NCBI RefSeq assembly: GCF_900156335.1
Contig: NZ_FTMZ01000005.1
Coordinates: 1 to 64,000 of the forward strand
DNA: 64,000 nt
Direction: 5' to 3'
Source: Sphaerotilus natans
GTDB taxonomy: Bacteria > Pseudomonadota > Gammaproteobacteria > Burkholderiales > Burkholderiaceae_C
Positions 57,634 through 64,000 of this stretch are shown here, piece after piece. Each line of letters opens with the position of its first letter. Position 1 is the stretch's first letter. The position numbers and the translations under genes were made by a program. The notes under the pieces are model-generated. The model saw only the letters and a list, made by a program, of their open reading frames with translations, did not search any database and was not told the DNA's origin.

Positions 57634-58634
57634 GAGACACCCCCAGGTGCGTGCGTTTCGGTGTGGCTGGTGCTGCTGCTCGGGATGCCCTCGGGCGGGC
57701 GGTTGGAGCGGTCAGGAAACCCCGTGGCAGGAGCGAACCCTACAGAGCCTAGGGTTCGGGTTTTCGGCGCCTCCAGTTTCGGACCCTTCGGGACTCCCTC
57801 GCCGACTCCAAGCCCTATAGGCTTCGACGCCATCAGCGCCCGGTCGCGGCGCTCGGCGGCCTCGCGGGTCTTCGCGCCCCGGCCGGTGCTGGTCATGATG
57901 CTGGCAAGGGTCCGGGCTGGCTTCTTCGCGGCCTCGCTGACGCGGCTTGCATCGAACCCTATGGATTCCGCGAAGGGTCGCGGGTCGCGCTCGATGGCGT
58001 CGCGGATGGCCGGCCACGCGGCCGACTTCAGCGCCGGGTCTGCTGCGGCCTTCATGTGCGCCAGGACGGCGGCGGCCAGCTTCTCGCGGCTCATGCCGGA
58101 CAGACGCGCGGCGCCACGCTTCAGGCCGAAGCCATGCGCAACGTCGGCATGGAAGGCGGTCTGCAGCGTGCGCAGCCTTGCCGGGCCGCCCACGAGGTCA
58201 GAGCCGACCATGCGCCCAGCCTTGAGGGGCAGGCACAGCACATGCGCGTGAGGCGTCGCCTCGTCGTGATGGGCGTCAGCCGACAGCACCGGCCCGAACT
58301 GCTCGCGCGCCCAGGCCACACAAGCGGCGAAGTAGGCGCCCGGGTCAATGCCGCCACCGTCGGCCGGCAGCGAGAACACCACTTCCACGGCTCGCACGGC
58401 ATCGCGGCGCAGCTTGCCGACCCCGGCAGCGTCCATGAGGGTCTGCGCCAGCTTGGCGACATCCTCGGGCGTCTCCGGGCCTTCCATGCGCACGTTGAGG
58501 CGGCACCGGGCCGGGTTGATGTGCGAGGCGGCGCCCAGCTCGGCGGCGATGGCGCGGCGGTTGTGCCGGGCCGCAGCCAGGACGATTCCCGCCCCGGTCA
58601 GCTTCTTGAGGCGCAGGACTGCGGCAGCCGTCAT
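57630..58634 (-). CDS. MOBV-type (Mob/Pre) relaxase
   Basis: 334 residues. The three-His metal motif of MOBV relaxases, HxDExxPHxH, is at 122-131 (HHDEATPHAH). The N-terminus (ASHINPARCRLNVRM) resembles the first MOBV motif. The C-terminal part is basic and then Pro/Ser-rich. The enzyme would nick the element's origin of transfer and lead single-stranded DNA into a helper conjugation pore. It overlaps both neighbours by 4 bp (ATGA before, GTGA after). Confidence 0.85.
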   Translation of the reverse strand: MTAAAVLRLKKLTGAGIVLAAARHNRRAIAAELGAASHINPARCRLNVRMEGPETPEDVAKLAQTLMDAAGVGKLRRDAVRAVEVVFSLPADGGGIDPGAYFAACVAWAREQFGPVLSADAHHDEATPHAHVLCLPLKAGRMVGSDLVGGPARLRTLQTAFHADVAHGFGLKRGAARLSGMSREKLAAAVLAHMKAAADPALKSAAWPAIRDAIERDPRPFAESIGFDASRVSEAAKKPARTLASIMTSTGRGAKTREAAERRDRALMASKPIGLGVGEGVPKGPKLEAPKTRTLGSVGFAPATGFPDRSNRPPEGIPSSSTSHTETHAPGGVS

Positions 58635-58738
58635 GCCAGCCCCCAGGCGATGACCGAACAGGCGGGCGTCATGACGGCAACCAGGGCAGCAGCAGCGCCA
58701 GCAGCACGCAGCAGGGCGCAGGACAGGCGGGCGCTCAT
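58631..58738 (-). CDS. Micro-protein, 35 residues, one membrane helix, upstream of the relaxase
   Basis: MSARLSCALLRAAGAAAALV, then AVMTPACSVIAWGLA. Hydrophobic with one Arg-bearing N-terminus. Its ATG overlaps the previous stop and its stop overlaps the relaxase ATG, both as ATGA, so it sits in a chain of coupled genes. Function unknown. Confidence 0.5.
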   Translation of the reverse strand: MSARLSCALLRAAGAAAALVAVMTPACSVIAWGLA

Positions 58739-59109
58739 GCTTCGCCCTCCAGAAGCTCGGCCTGCTGCTCGGGCTTGCGCGGGTCGGAGTCGCGGCGGCG
58801 ACGCCACGCCAGAACCCGGCGCCGGTCTTCGCCGGTCAGCGAGTAGATGCCTCGCTTGACCTCGCGGCCGTCGCGGTCATAGCAGGGCACGCGGTCGCAT
58901 GGGATGTCCAGGCCACGGCGGCGAAGCTCGGCGATGACCTCCGGGCCGTTGCTGGCTCCTGCAATGCGGTCGATGTCCTCGCGGCTGCGCATCCGGTGCC
59001 CTAAGGCGACGATGACGCGCAGGTGTCGAGGGTTCGCGGTCCCGGTAAACTGACGCGGCTTGACGGCGGCGCCTGTCGTGTCCTTCGGGGTGCGGCGGGC
59101 GGTTTTCAT
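58735..59109 (-). CDS. Small winged-helix-like protein (HTH_39-like)
   Basis: 124 residues. Basic N-terminus, then NPRHLRVIVALGHRMRSRED, IAELRRRGLDIPCDRVPCYD, GREVKRGIYSLT: the order of a small phage-type winged helix in which the last strand ends xYxL. Arg-rich C-terminus. Position between the AlpA-like gene and the relaxase, with ATGA overlaps on both sides, suggests an accessory mobilization or regulatory protein. Confidence 0.6.
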   Translation of the reverse strand: MKTARRTPKDTTGAAVKPRQFTGTANPRHLRVIVALGHRMRSREDIDRIAGASNGPEVIAELRRRGLDIPCDRVPCYDRDGREVKRGIYSLTGEDRRRVLAWRRRRDSDPRKPEQQAELLEGEA

Positions 59110-59384
59110 TGCACGCCCTCCACGCCCAGCAGGCGCCGGATTTCAGCCACAGGCCACAGCAGCCCCAGGCGGCCCGGGATGCGGCGCGGGCGGATGCGGC
59201 CGTTCTCGCGCATCGCCCAGCAGCGCAGGGTCTGCATGGACAGGCTCAGGTGATGCGCGGCCGTCTCGGTGTCAACGTGAGTCCGGGTTTCCAGCGCCAG
59301 CGGCGTGAAGGTGCGCGGCGTGGTGCGGGGGCGGCGGCCCAATCCCTTCTTGGGGGCCTGCGTGGGGGTGGTTTCGAGGTGCAT
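59106..59384 (-). CDS. AlpA/excisionase-like DNA-binding protein
   Basis: 92 residues. A basic lead (GRRPRTTPRTFTPL), then a MerR-like winged helix: VDTETAAHHLSLSMQTLRCW, RIRPRRIPGRLGLLWPVAEI, RRLLGV. Such proteins regulate integrase and act in excision. Its stop overlaps the next gene (ATGA). It opens the mobilization operon. Confidence 0.75.
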   Translation of the reverse strand: MHLETTPTQAPKKGLGRRPRTTPRTFTPLALETRTHVDTETAAHHLSLSMQTLRCWAMRENGRIRPRRIPGRLGLLWPVAEIRRLLGVEGVQ

Positions 59385-59450
59385 CGTTCGCTTTCAGTGT
59401 TGATAGCGATGCGATTTCCTCGCGCCGGGTATCCTCCCCCGCAAGAGTCC

Positions 59451-59470
59451 CCCTGTACCCCAAAGCAGGG
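59451..59470. other. Possible oriT hairpin upstream of the mobilization operon
   Basis: CCCTG (59451-59455) and CAGGG (59466-59470) form a short inverted repeat in the 100-bp gap before the operon. Position suits an origin of transfer, but no nic consensus is recognised. Confidence 0.2.
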
Positions 59471-59484
59471 CACACCCGGGCGGG

Positions 59485-60375
59485 TCAGGCGTCTTTGATG
59501 TCGCCCGATTCCCTCAGGCGCTCCCATGCCTTATTGAAGACGGACACACCCCAGCCCGGCAGATGTCCGAGCCTCTGACGTACTGCAGCCTTCGGCCCGG
59601 CCTTGCCAGGGTCATTCCTCGGGAGCGCGGTCGGGTCGCGCCCGAGCTCGCGCAGCACACGCAGAATCTCAGCCTCTTGATGGCGCTGGCGCTGAAGCGG
59701 CACCGCCACGGCCTCAGGACGGGCCGCAGGGCTCGCGCTGGCGCTGGGTGCGGCCTCGGTGGCTGCGGCGGCTTGCGCGGGCTCTGGCGGCAGCTCCAGG
59801 GTGGGCGGCAAGCCAAAGTCCGGCAGCAGGCTGCACCACTCCCCGGGGACGATTCGGGTTGGTTTCACCTGCTCGTGCTCGGGCGGCATGAACCCGGCAT
59901 ACCACAGGGTCCGAATGGGCTCCCCCGTCTCGTGGTGGTACTCCGTCCGGCCGGCCCGCCTGCTCGCATCGAGTAGGCGGGTCAGCACTGCATCAAGGTC
60001 AATTCCGGCCGGCGCCAGCAGTCGGGAGGCGTCGGCCCGGGTGAGCATCCACCCGTCCAGTGCCTCGAAGTCGGCGGCGCAGGGGAGCCGGCTCGACGGG
60101 TTGCGCGGCGTCACCTCCCCAGCACTCACGGCGCGGCGCAGCTCGTTCAGCCACGAATGCACGACGGTGTGGGCGCAGACGCCGGGCGTCAGGTATCCGT
60201 CTTCCAGTACCACGGCCATCAGGTCCAGGGCGGTCATCCGGCCGGCTGCGGCGTCATCAATCCATCGGTCAGGGCCAAACGTCACTTCGATGTGAACCGG
60301 TCGCCCATGCTGGTCACGAATGACCTTCGATTCGCTTCCTTCGAGGTGGAACGCCACCTGCTCAAGTAGTCCCAT
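59485..60375 (-). CDS. Hypothetical element protein (296 residues)
   Basis: Start ATG 60375 (MGLLEQVAFHLEGSES). N-terminal half: KVIRDQHGRPVHIEVTFGPDRWIDDAAAGRMT, and VCAHTVVHSWLNELRRAVSAGE. The middle is Pro/Ala-rich and the C-terminal 60 residues (GPKAAVRQRLGHLPGWGVSV, then FNKAWERLRESGDI) resemble a small helical domain seen at the end of some prophage proteins (recollection). No catalytic motif seen. It lies 106 bp after the integrase. Confidence 0.65.
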   Translation of the reverse strand: MGLLEQVAFHLEGSESKVIRDQHGRPVHIEVTFGPDRWIDDAAAGRMTALDLMAVVLEDGYLTPGVCAHTVVHSWLNELRRAVSAGEVTPRNPSSRLPCAADFEALDGWMLTRADASRLLAPAGIDLDAVLTRLLDASRRAGRTEYHHETGEPIRTLWYAGFMPPEHEQVKPTRIVPGEWCSLLPDFGLPPTLELPPEPAQAAAATEAAPSASASPAARPEAVAVPLQRQRHQEAEILRVLRELGRDPTALPRNDPGKAGPKAAVRQRLGHLPGWGVSVFNKAWERLRESGDIKDA

Positions 60376-60481
60376 GCTGCACCCCCTCAGGCGCACCCCT
60401 CGGAACGGGAGCCACGGCAGGCAGGCGAGGGATTCCCGCTTTTCGGCCCGGTTTCGAGGCGGGCCTAGCCGTGGCAGAAAC

Positions 60482-61843
60482 TCAGACGGCGCGCAGGCGG
60501 GCGGGTTCTTCGCTGGCGCTGGGCACCGGCAGGCCGGCCTGTTCCAGAATCCACGCCTCGGCCTTCTGGTGCCACATGCGCAGCAGGTCCAGGGGTCGGC
60601 GCCTGTAGTGCTTCTCTGCGGTCGCGCTGGGCTTGTGGCCTTGAATCTGCGCCACGACACCGGCCGGCATCTCGACCCACTCGCACAGCGTCCCGAAGGA
60701 CCGGCGCAGGCCGTGAATGGTCAGATGCGGCAGGCCGGCAGCCTGCAAGGCGCGTTCGTGGGCAAAGCGCGGCTCCTGCAGGCGGCCATCCGTCGCCGCA
60801 GGGGACGAGAAGACCCATTCGTTCCGGCGCGGCAGCGCGGCCAGCAGGCGCGACACGTAGGGCGTCAGGGGGATGACCCGCTGCCCCTCCACCTTGTCGG
60901 CGATGGTCAGGGCGCACCAGCGGAAGTCCACATCCTCCCAGCGCAGGCCGGCCAGTTCCTCGCGGCGGGCGCCGGTCAGGATGGCGGTCTGCAGGTAGGC
61001 GGCATGAACCGGGTTCGGCAGCTCGCGCACGGCCTTGAACCACAGCGCCACCTGCTCGCGCTGCAGGCAGTCCCCTTCCCTCGCCTGAGAAGACGGCACA
61101 GCCTCGGTGACGGCCTTCGAGCGGTAGGCGTCGGCGGCAATCAGCGCCCGGTGCTGCGGATGCTCGCCCGCCCAGCGGATGAAGCCACGCACCAGCCTGA
61201 AGGCGTGGGCGGCATTCGTCGGCCGGTCGGCGGCCTCACGGGTCAGCCAGTCGGCCAGGACATCGGCGTTCAGGTCGGACAGCCGCAGCGCCAGCAGCGG
61301 CGCAATCGGGCCGGCCACGGTCAGCCCCTTTCCTCGCTGGCGCTGCTCGCCACCAGCGGCGGACAGGTTCACATGGTCGCGGTAGGTGCGTTCCGCCCAC
61401 TTCGGCCGGCGTTCCTCCAGGTACTCGCGCCACGCCTCGCCGACCGTCACCAGCTCGCGGGCCTTCTGCGCTGCAGCGGCCGACCGCTCGCCAGCCTCGC
61501 GGGCGATGGTGGCGGCCTTCTCGGCGCGCGGGTCGGTGCCGGCCTTGACCAGCGCCAGCAGGCGCAGCGCCTCGCCATCGGCGCCCGGCCCGGTCGGGTT
61601 GCCCTTGCGGTCCTTCGGCACCCGGATAGGCATCGAAGCCGGGCCGATGGTCATGCGGATGGTCTGCCGACCTATGCGCCCCTCGAAGATGAAGGACCGC
61701 TTGCCACCCGCCGTGACCCGAAGCCCTAGGCCGGGCTGCTTGGTGTCCCAGTACAGCGCCTGAGACTTGCCGGCCTGACAGGTCGCGGCATCAACGCGGG
61801 CGCGGGTGAACTCGAAGCTTGTCGGGTCAGTTTTCGTGGTCAT
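60482..61843 (-). CDS. int: Tyrosine recombinase/integrase, P4 type
   Basis: 453 residues from ATG 61843. N-terminal arm-binding fold (DTKQPGLGLRVTAGGKRSFI, DUF4102-like), core-binding domain about 130-235, and catalytic residues Arg in GARREELAGLRW (293), HGLR (H377, R380), GHK (H403) and the nucleophile Tyr in EKHY (413). It integrates the element at tRNA-Thr. The start lies 8 bp from the right arm-type repeats, so the protein probably represses its own gene. Confidence 0.95.
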   Translation of the reverse strand: MTTKTDPTSFEFTRARVDAATCQAGKSQALYWDTKQPGLGLRVTAGGKRSFIFEGRIGRQTIRMTIGPASMPIRVPKDRKGNPTGPGADGEALRLLALVKAGTDPRAEKAATIAREAGERSAAAAQKARELVTVGEAWREYLEERRPKWAERTYRDHVNLSAAGGEQRQRGKGLTVAGPIAPLLALRLSDLNADVLADWLTREAADRPTNAAHAFRLVRGFIRWAGEHPQHRALIAADAYRSKAVTEAVPSSQAREGDCLQREQVALWFKAVRELPNPVHAAYLQTAILTGARREELAGLRWEDVDFRWCALTIADKVEGQRVIPLTPYVSRLLAALPRRNEWVFSSPAATDGRLQEPRFAHERALQAAGLPHLTIHGLRRSFGTLCEWVEMPAGVVAQIQGHKPSATAEKHYRRRPLDLLRMWHQKAEAWILEQAGLPVPSASEEPARLRAV

Positions 61844-61850
61844 CTGGACT

Positions 61851-61872
61851 CTGTAGGCATCCTGTAGGCACC
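61851..61872 (+). promoter_or_regulatory. Right integrase arm-type repeat pair
   Basis: CTGTAGGCA twice with an 11-bp period, 22 bp identical to 55313-55334. It sits between the int start codon and attR, where binding would also cover the int promoter. Confidence 0.7.
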
Positions 61873-61923
61873 GATTCTATATTCCGATGCATACCGATGA
61901 ACACGCCACATCACCTAAGTCAT

Positions 61924-61940
61924 TGATTCACAACGAATCA
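61924..61940. promoter_or_regulatory. Inverted repeat in the AT-rich segment between int and attR
   Basis: TGATTC-ACAAC-GAATCA is a perfect 6-bp inverted repeat in a stretch clearly richer in AT than its surroundings (about 61860-61985). A binding site for the AlpA-like protein or a bending factor is plausible. Confidence 0.35.
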
Positions 61941-61986
61941 GGCACCAGAACCAACGCGGATAAACCCCACAAAATGCCCGCTTTCT

Positions 61987-62035
61987 CGCATTCGTAATGC
62001 GAAGGTCGTAGGTTCGACTCCTATCTCCGGCACCA
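61987..62035 (+). other. attR (49-bp core)
   Basis: Exact copy of the last 49 bases of tRNA-Thr. It lacks the tRNA 5' half, so it is not a functional tRNA gene. Confidence 0.93.
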
Positions 62036-62043
62036 GACACCTG

Positions 62044-62076
62044 AAGGGGTGATTCCAGAATGGAATCACCCCTTTT
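62044..62076 (+). terminator. Original tRNA-Thr terminator, displaced by the insertion
   Basis: AAGGGGTGATTCCA pairs perfectly with TGGAATCACCCCTT (14 bp) around GAA and runs into Ts. It lies 8 bp beyond attR, where a tRNA terminator would lie before integration. It can also serve the convergent minus-strand gene ending at 62098. Confidence 0.85.
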
Positions 62077-62097
62077 CGTTGGAGGTGTCGGATCTGC

Positions 62098-62967
62098 TCA
62101 AGGCCGGGCGAGCTGCCCTTCCGCGGCGGCCGCGCTGCGCAGCAGGGCCTGGCGGACGCCGGCATCCAGACCCTCGAAACCACGCGATCCGGCGGCGGCC
62201 GCGCGGGTCATCTCGACGCCCTGGCGGCTCGAGACACGGCCCAGCGCCATCAGCGCATGGTCGATGTTGTCGCTGCGCACCTGCTGCAGCAGGTAGTCGG
62301 TCGAATCCATCGTGCCCAGATGGGCCAGGCCGTGCAGGGCCGACATCGCCAGCGCCGAGCGCTTCTCGCCGGTGTCGGCCTCCACGATGTGGACCAGCCC
62401 GTCGAGCGCCTCCGGCCGCGTGGTCTGCTCGAGCACCTGCAGGATGCGGCCGCGCCACTCGGGCGGCAGCCGCCCGTAGTCCTCGCCCAGCGCGGTGATC
62501 GTCTCGGCGTCGGCCAGCCGAGCCAGCACGCTGATGGCACTGCGCTCGACCGCCGGATGCGGGCTGCGCAGCAGCGCCTCGCGCCAGGCCGGCAGGCTGG
62601 CCGCATCGGCCGTGTCCTCGAGCCGGCGAGCCAGCGCGATCGCGTCGTCGCCGGGCGGCAGCGCGGCCAGCCGGCCGATCTCGCCGGCGGTGGCACGGGC
62701 CGCGGGCGGCAGCGCCGGCAGCACGATCGCCCCGGAAGCCCCGCTGCCAAACGGCGAGCCGGCCGTCGATCCGGGCGGGACGATCAGGCCGCCCCCCGTC
62801 GATCCGGCCACCGCCGTGGCGCCGCCTTGCGCCGAGGCGGGAGCCATGCGGTCACGGATCAGCCAGGCGGCCGCGCCGGCCACCGCCGCCAGCGCCAGCC
62901 CGGCCACGATCAGCCGAGCCGACCGCACGCGGCGCTGCATCCGGGAGGACTCAGGGGATGGTGACAT
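62098..62967 (-). CDS. Membrane-anchored HEAT-repeat-like protein
   Basis: 289 residues from ATG 62967, overlapping the preceding stop by 17 bp; ATG 62940 (MQRRVRS) is an alternative. One N-terminal membrane helix (about 18-36), a Gly/Ser/Pro-rich linker (about 45-90), then helical pairs with HEAT character: LRSPHPAVERSAISVLARLAD, YGRLPPEWRGRILQVLEQTTR, KRSALAMSALHGLAHLG. Likely a periplasmic scaffold; partner unknown, possibly the lysyl-oxidase-like protein encoded just upstream. Confidence 0.75.
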   Translation of the reverse strand: MSPSPESSRMQRRVRSARLIVAGLALAAVAGAAAWLIRDRMAPASAQGGATAVAGSTGGGLIVPPGSTAGSPFGSGASGAIVLPALPPAARATAGEIGRLAALPPGDDAIALARRLEDTADAASLPAWREALLRSPHPAVERSAISVLARLADAETITALGEDYGRLPPEWRGRILQVLEQTTRPEALDGLVHIVEADTGEKRSALAMSALHGLAHLGTMDSTDYLLQQVRSDNIDHALMALGRVSSRQGVEMTRAAAAGSRGFEGLDAGVRQALLRSAAAAEGQLARP

Positions 62968-64000
62968 TCAGGCGTCCGGTGTTGTTGCTCTCGTCGAGCT
63001 CGTCGATCAGGTTCATCGGGTCCATGACGATCTCGAGCACATAGTTGCCGGCCGGCACGCCGGTGATGTCGACCCACTGACCCGACAGGTTGGAGCTGTA
63101 GACGTCCGCCCAGCCGGCCTGGATGCCCTGGTTGCTGCAGGTGTAGCGCGCCGAAGGGTTGGCGCCGCTGTCGATGCGGGTGATGTCCATCAGGCAGAAG
63201 CCCACCTTCTTGCCGGTGCGCACCACCGCACCGCTGGCGTCGAGCAGGCGGTACTGCGCAAAGCTGCGGAAGTGGTAGTGGCCGTGGCAGCCGCCCCACT
63301 CGAAGGAACTGTTCGAGGCCGGATTGCCCAGCACCAGATCGGCCGAGCCGATGTTGCGCGTCTGGGTGTTGAAGCGCAGCAGCCGGTGCGTGCCGGCGGT
63401 GATGGTGCCCTCCTCGATCTCGCAGGCATTCGCCGCGAAGGTCTCGGTGGTGATGCGCGGGTTGGCGGCCGCCATCGAGATGGTGATGTCGGGCCGGCCG
63501 GCGCTGGCGGTGCCGGACTGCGTGGCCTTCAGCGTCACGCCGGAATAGGCGCGGTAGCCGTGCAGCATCAGGAAATAGTCGCCGGCGCGCGGCGTGGCGA
63601 TCGTGACCGTCTCGGCATTGCCCGACAGGTAGGGCCGCTGGTCCCAGGTCGAGGTGGTGGCGAGCTGGCCGTACTTCACATGCAGATCGGCATCGCCGCT
63701 GCCGCCCGAGATCGAGAAGCTCACGCTGCTGACGCCCGCCGGCACCGCGACGCGGAAATTGGTCACGCTGCCCTGGGCGCCGGCCAGATTGGCCATCGAC
63801 GCGCCGATTGCCAGCGTCTGCACCGGATTGATGATGGTGTAGGTGCCGGCGCTCACGCTGCTGACCGACTGGCTGCCGGCAAAGGCCGCCGCACGCACCT
63901 GGGTGGTCGCGGTGACCAGGATCGGTGCGGTGTAGACCTCCGAGCCGGTGCTCGGGGTGCTGCCGTCCAGGGTGTAGCGGATCACCGCATCGGGCGTGGC
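62951..64000 (-). CDS. Lysyl-oxidase-like secreted protein (5' end outside window)
   Basis: The last 350 or so residues are visible; the N-terminus lies beyond the right edge. Order: chitobiase C-terminal-like beta domain (DGSTPSTGSEVYTAPI), a PPC domain (VSFSISGGSGDADLHVKYGQ, then YFLMLHGYRAYSGVTL), then a lysyl oxidase domain with copper-type WGGCHGHYHFRSFAQYRLLD, GKKVGFCLMD, CSNQGIQAGWADVY and VMDPMNLIDELDESNN. Lysyl oxidases oxidise amines on proteins or small substrates; bacterial members are poorly studied. Followed by the overlapping HEAT-like gene. Confidence 0.9.
   Translation of the reverse strand, partial: ATPDAVIRYTLDGSTPSTGSEVYTAPILVTATTQVRAAAFAGSQSVSSVSAGTYTIINPVQTLAIGASMANLAGAQGSVTNFRVAVPAGVSSVSFSISGGSGDADLHVKYGQLATTSTWDQRPYLSGNAETVTIATPRAGDYFLMLHGYRAYSGVTLKATQSGTASAGRPDITISMAAANPRITTETFAANACEIEEGTITAGTHRLLRFNTQTRNIGSADLVLGNPASNSSFEWGGCHGHYHFRSFAQYRLLDASGAVVRTGKKVGFCLMDITRIDSGANPSARYTCSNQGIQAGWADVYSSNLSGQWVDITGVPAGNYVLEIVMDPMNLIDELDESNNTGRLNVTIP

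Larger units (their letters stand above)
55208..62035. mobile_element. 6.8-kb integrative mobilizable element in tRNA-Thr, with relaxase and terminase small subunit
   Basis: The element is bounded by an exact 49-bp direct repeat (55208-55256 and 61987-62035) made of the anticodon arm to CCA end of tRNA-Thr; the left copy keeps the tRNA whole. Genes: tyrosine integrase next to the right end, a 296-residue unknown, AlpA-like, winged-helix-like, a 35-residue membrane peptide, MOBV-type relaxase, a 59-residue protein, 291- and 117-residue unknowns, a 37-residue peptide and a terminase-small-subunit-like protein, all on the minus strand, plus one 57-residue gene on the plus strand. No conjugation pore, replication gene or capsid gene is seen, so movement must depend on helpers. 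Confidence 0.93.

Noticed and set aside
61987..62035. Second or degenerate tRNA-Thr gene
   Set aside because: It has only the 3' 49 bases and no acceptor 5' strand or D-arm; it is the attR copy.

Overview
The window is high-GC, densely packed bacterial DNA. It looks like a betaproteobacterium of the order Burkholderiales, perhaps near the Leptothrix/Sphaerotilus/Rubrivivax group. That placement is inferred from GC, codon use, polyhydroxyalkanoate genes, a tctCBA/tctDE locus and a gcdH plus CoA-transferase pair; no marker search was possible.

Left region (1-12906, minus strand). A five-gene unit, read from 12906 down past base 1, looks like a dedicated export machine with its giant substrate: a GAF-HlyD fusion; a PqqD-like/M50 metalloprotease/lipoyl fusion; a short SecA-like ATPase; a periplasmic HlyD adaptor; and a cell-surface protein of more than 2135 residues. 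The surface protein opens with an LEPR-XLL motif and carries DUF4347, a beta-helix, delta-60 repeats and 96-residue cadherin-like repeats. The gaps between genes are 4 to 18 bp. This is the best candidate here for a poorly described system.

Central housekeeping region (12980-55256). In order: a HAD phosphatase and hemH; a lipoprotein and a PIN-domain protein; a tripartite tricarboxylate transporter (tctCBA) divergent from its two-component system (tctDE); hslR; an overlapping DUF6502/DUF5666 pair; grpE-dnaK-dnaJ with a clear sigma-32 promoter; a phasin-like gene; a glutarate branch (CoA-transferase and gcdH with a divergent LysR regulator); a solute-binding protein coupled to a GGDEF/EAL enzyme; a PQQ-type sugar dehydrogenase; trpH-yciO-ybaK-plsY; RidA and a membrane glutaredoxin; an aldo-keto reductase; an XRE-cupin regulator divergent from an EamA exporter; a 2OG-Fe(II) oxygenase, a LuxR regulator and a 3-hydroxybutyrate oligomer hydrolase; prfB with its programmed frameshift; a HAD phosphatase, pepN and fbp; and tRNA-Thr(CGT).

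Integrated element (55208-62035). A 6.8-kb element sits in the 3' end of tRNA-Thr, bounded by exact 49-bp direct repeats. It carries a tyrosine integrase, an AlpA-like protein, a MOBV-type relaxase, a probable phage terminase small subunit and several tiny coupled genes. Paired integrase arm-type repeats lie at both ends. A relaxase together with a terminase small subunit suggests the element might move by conjugative mobilization and by phage packaging.

Right edge (62098-64000, minus strand). A membrane-anchored HEAT-like protein overlaps the end of a lysyl-oxidase-like secreted protein that runs off the window.

No gene-free stretch longer than about 300 bp was found. Many long open frames antisense to real genes are by-products of high GC and are not listed.
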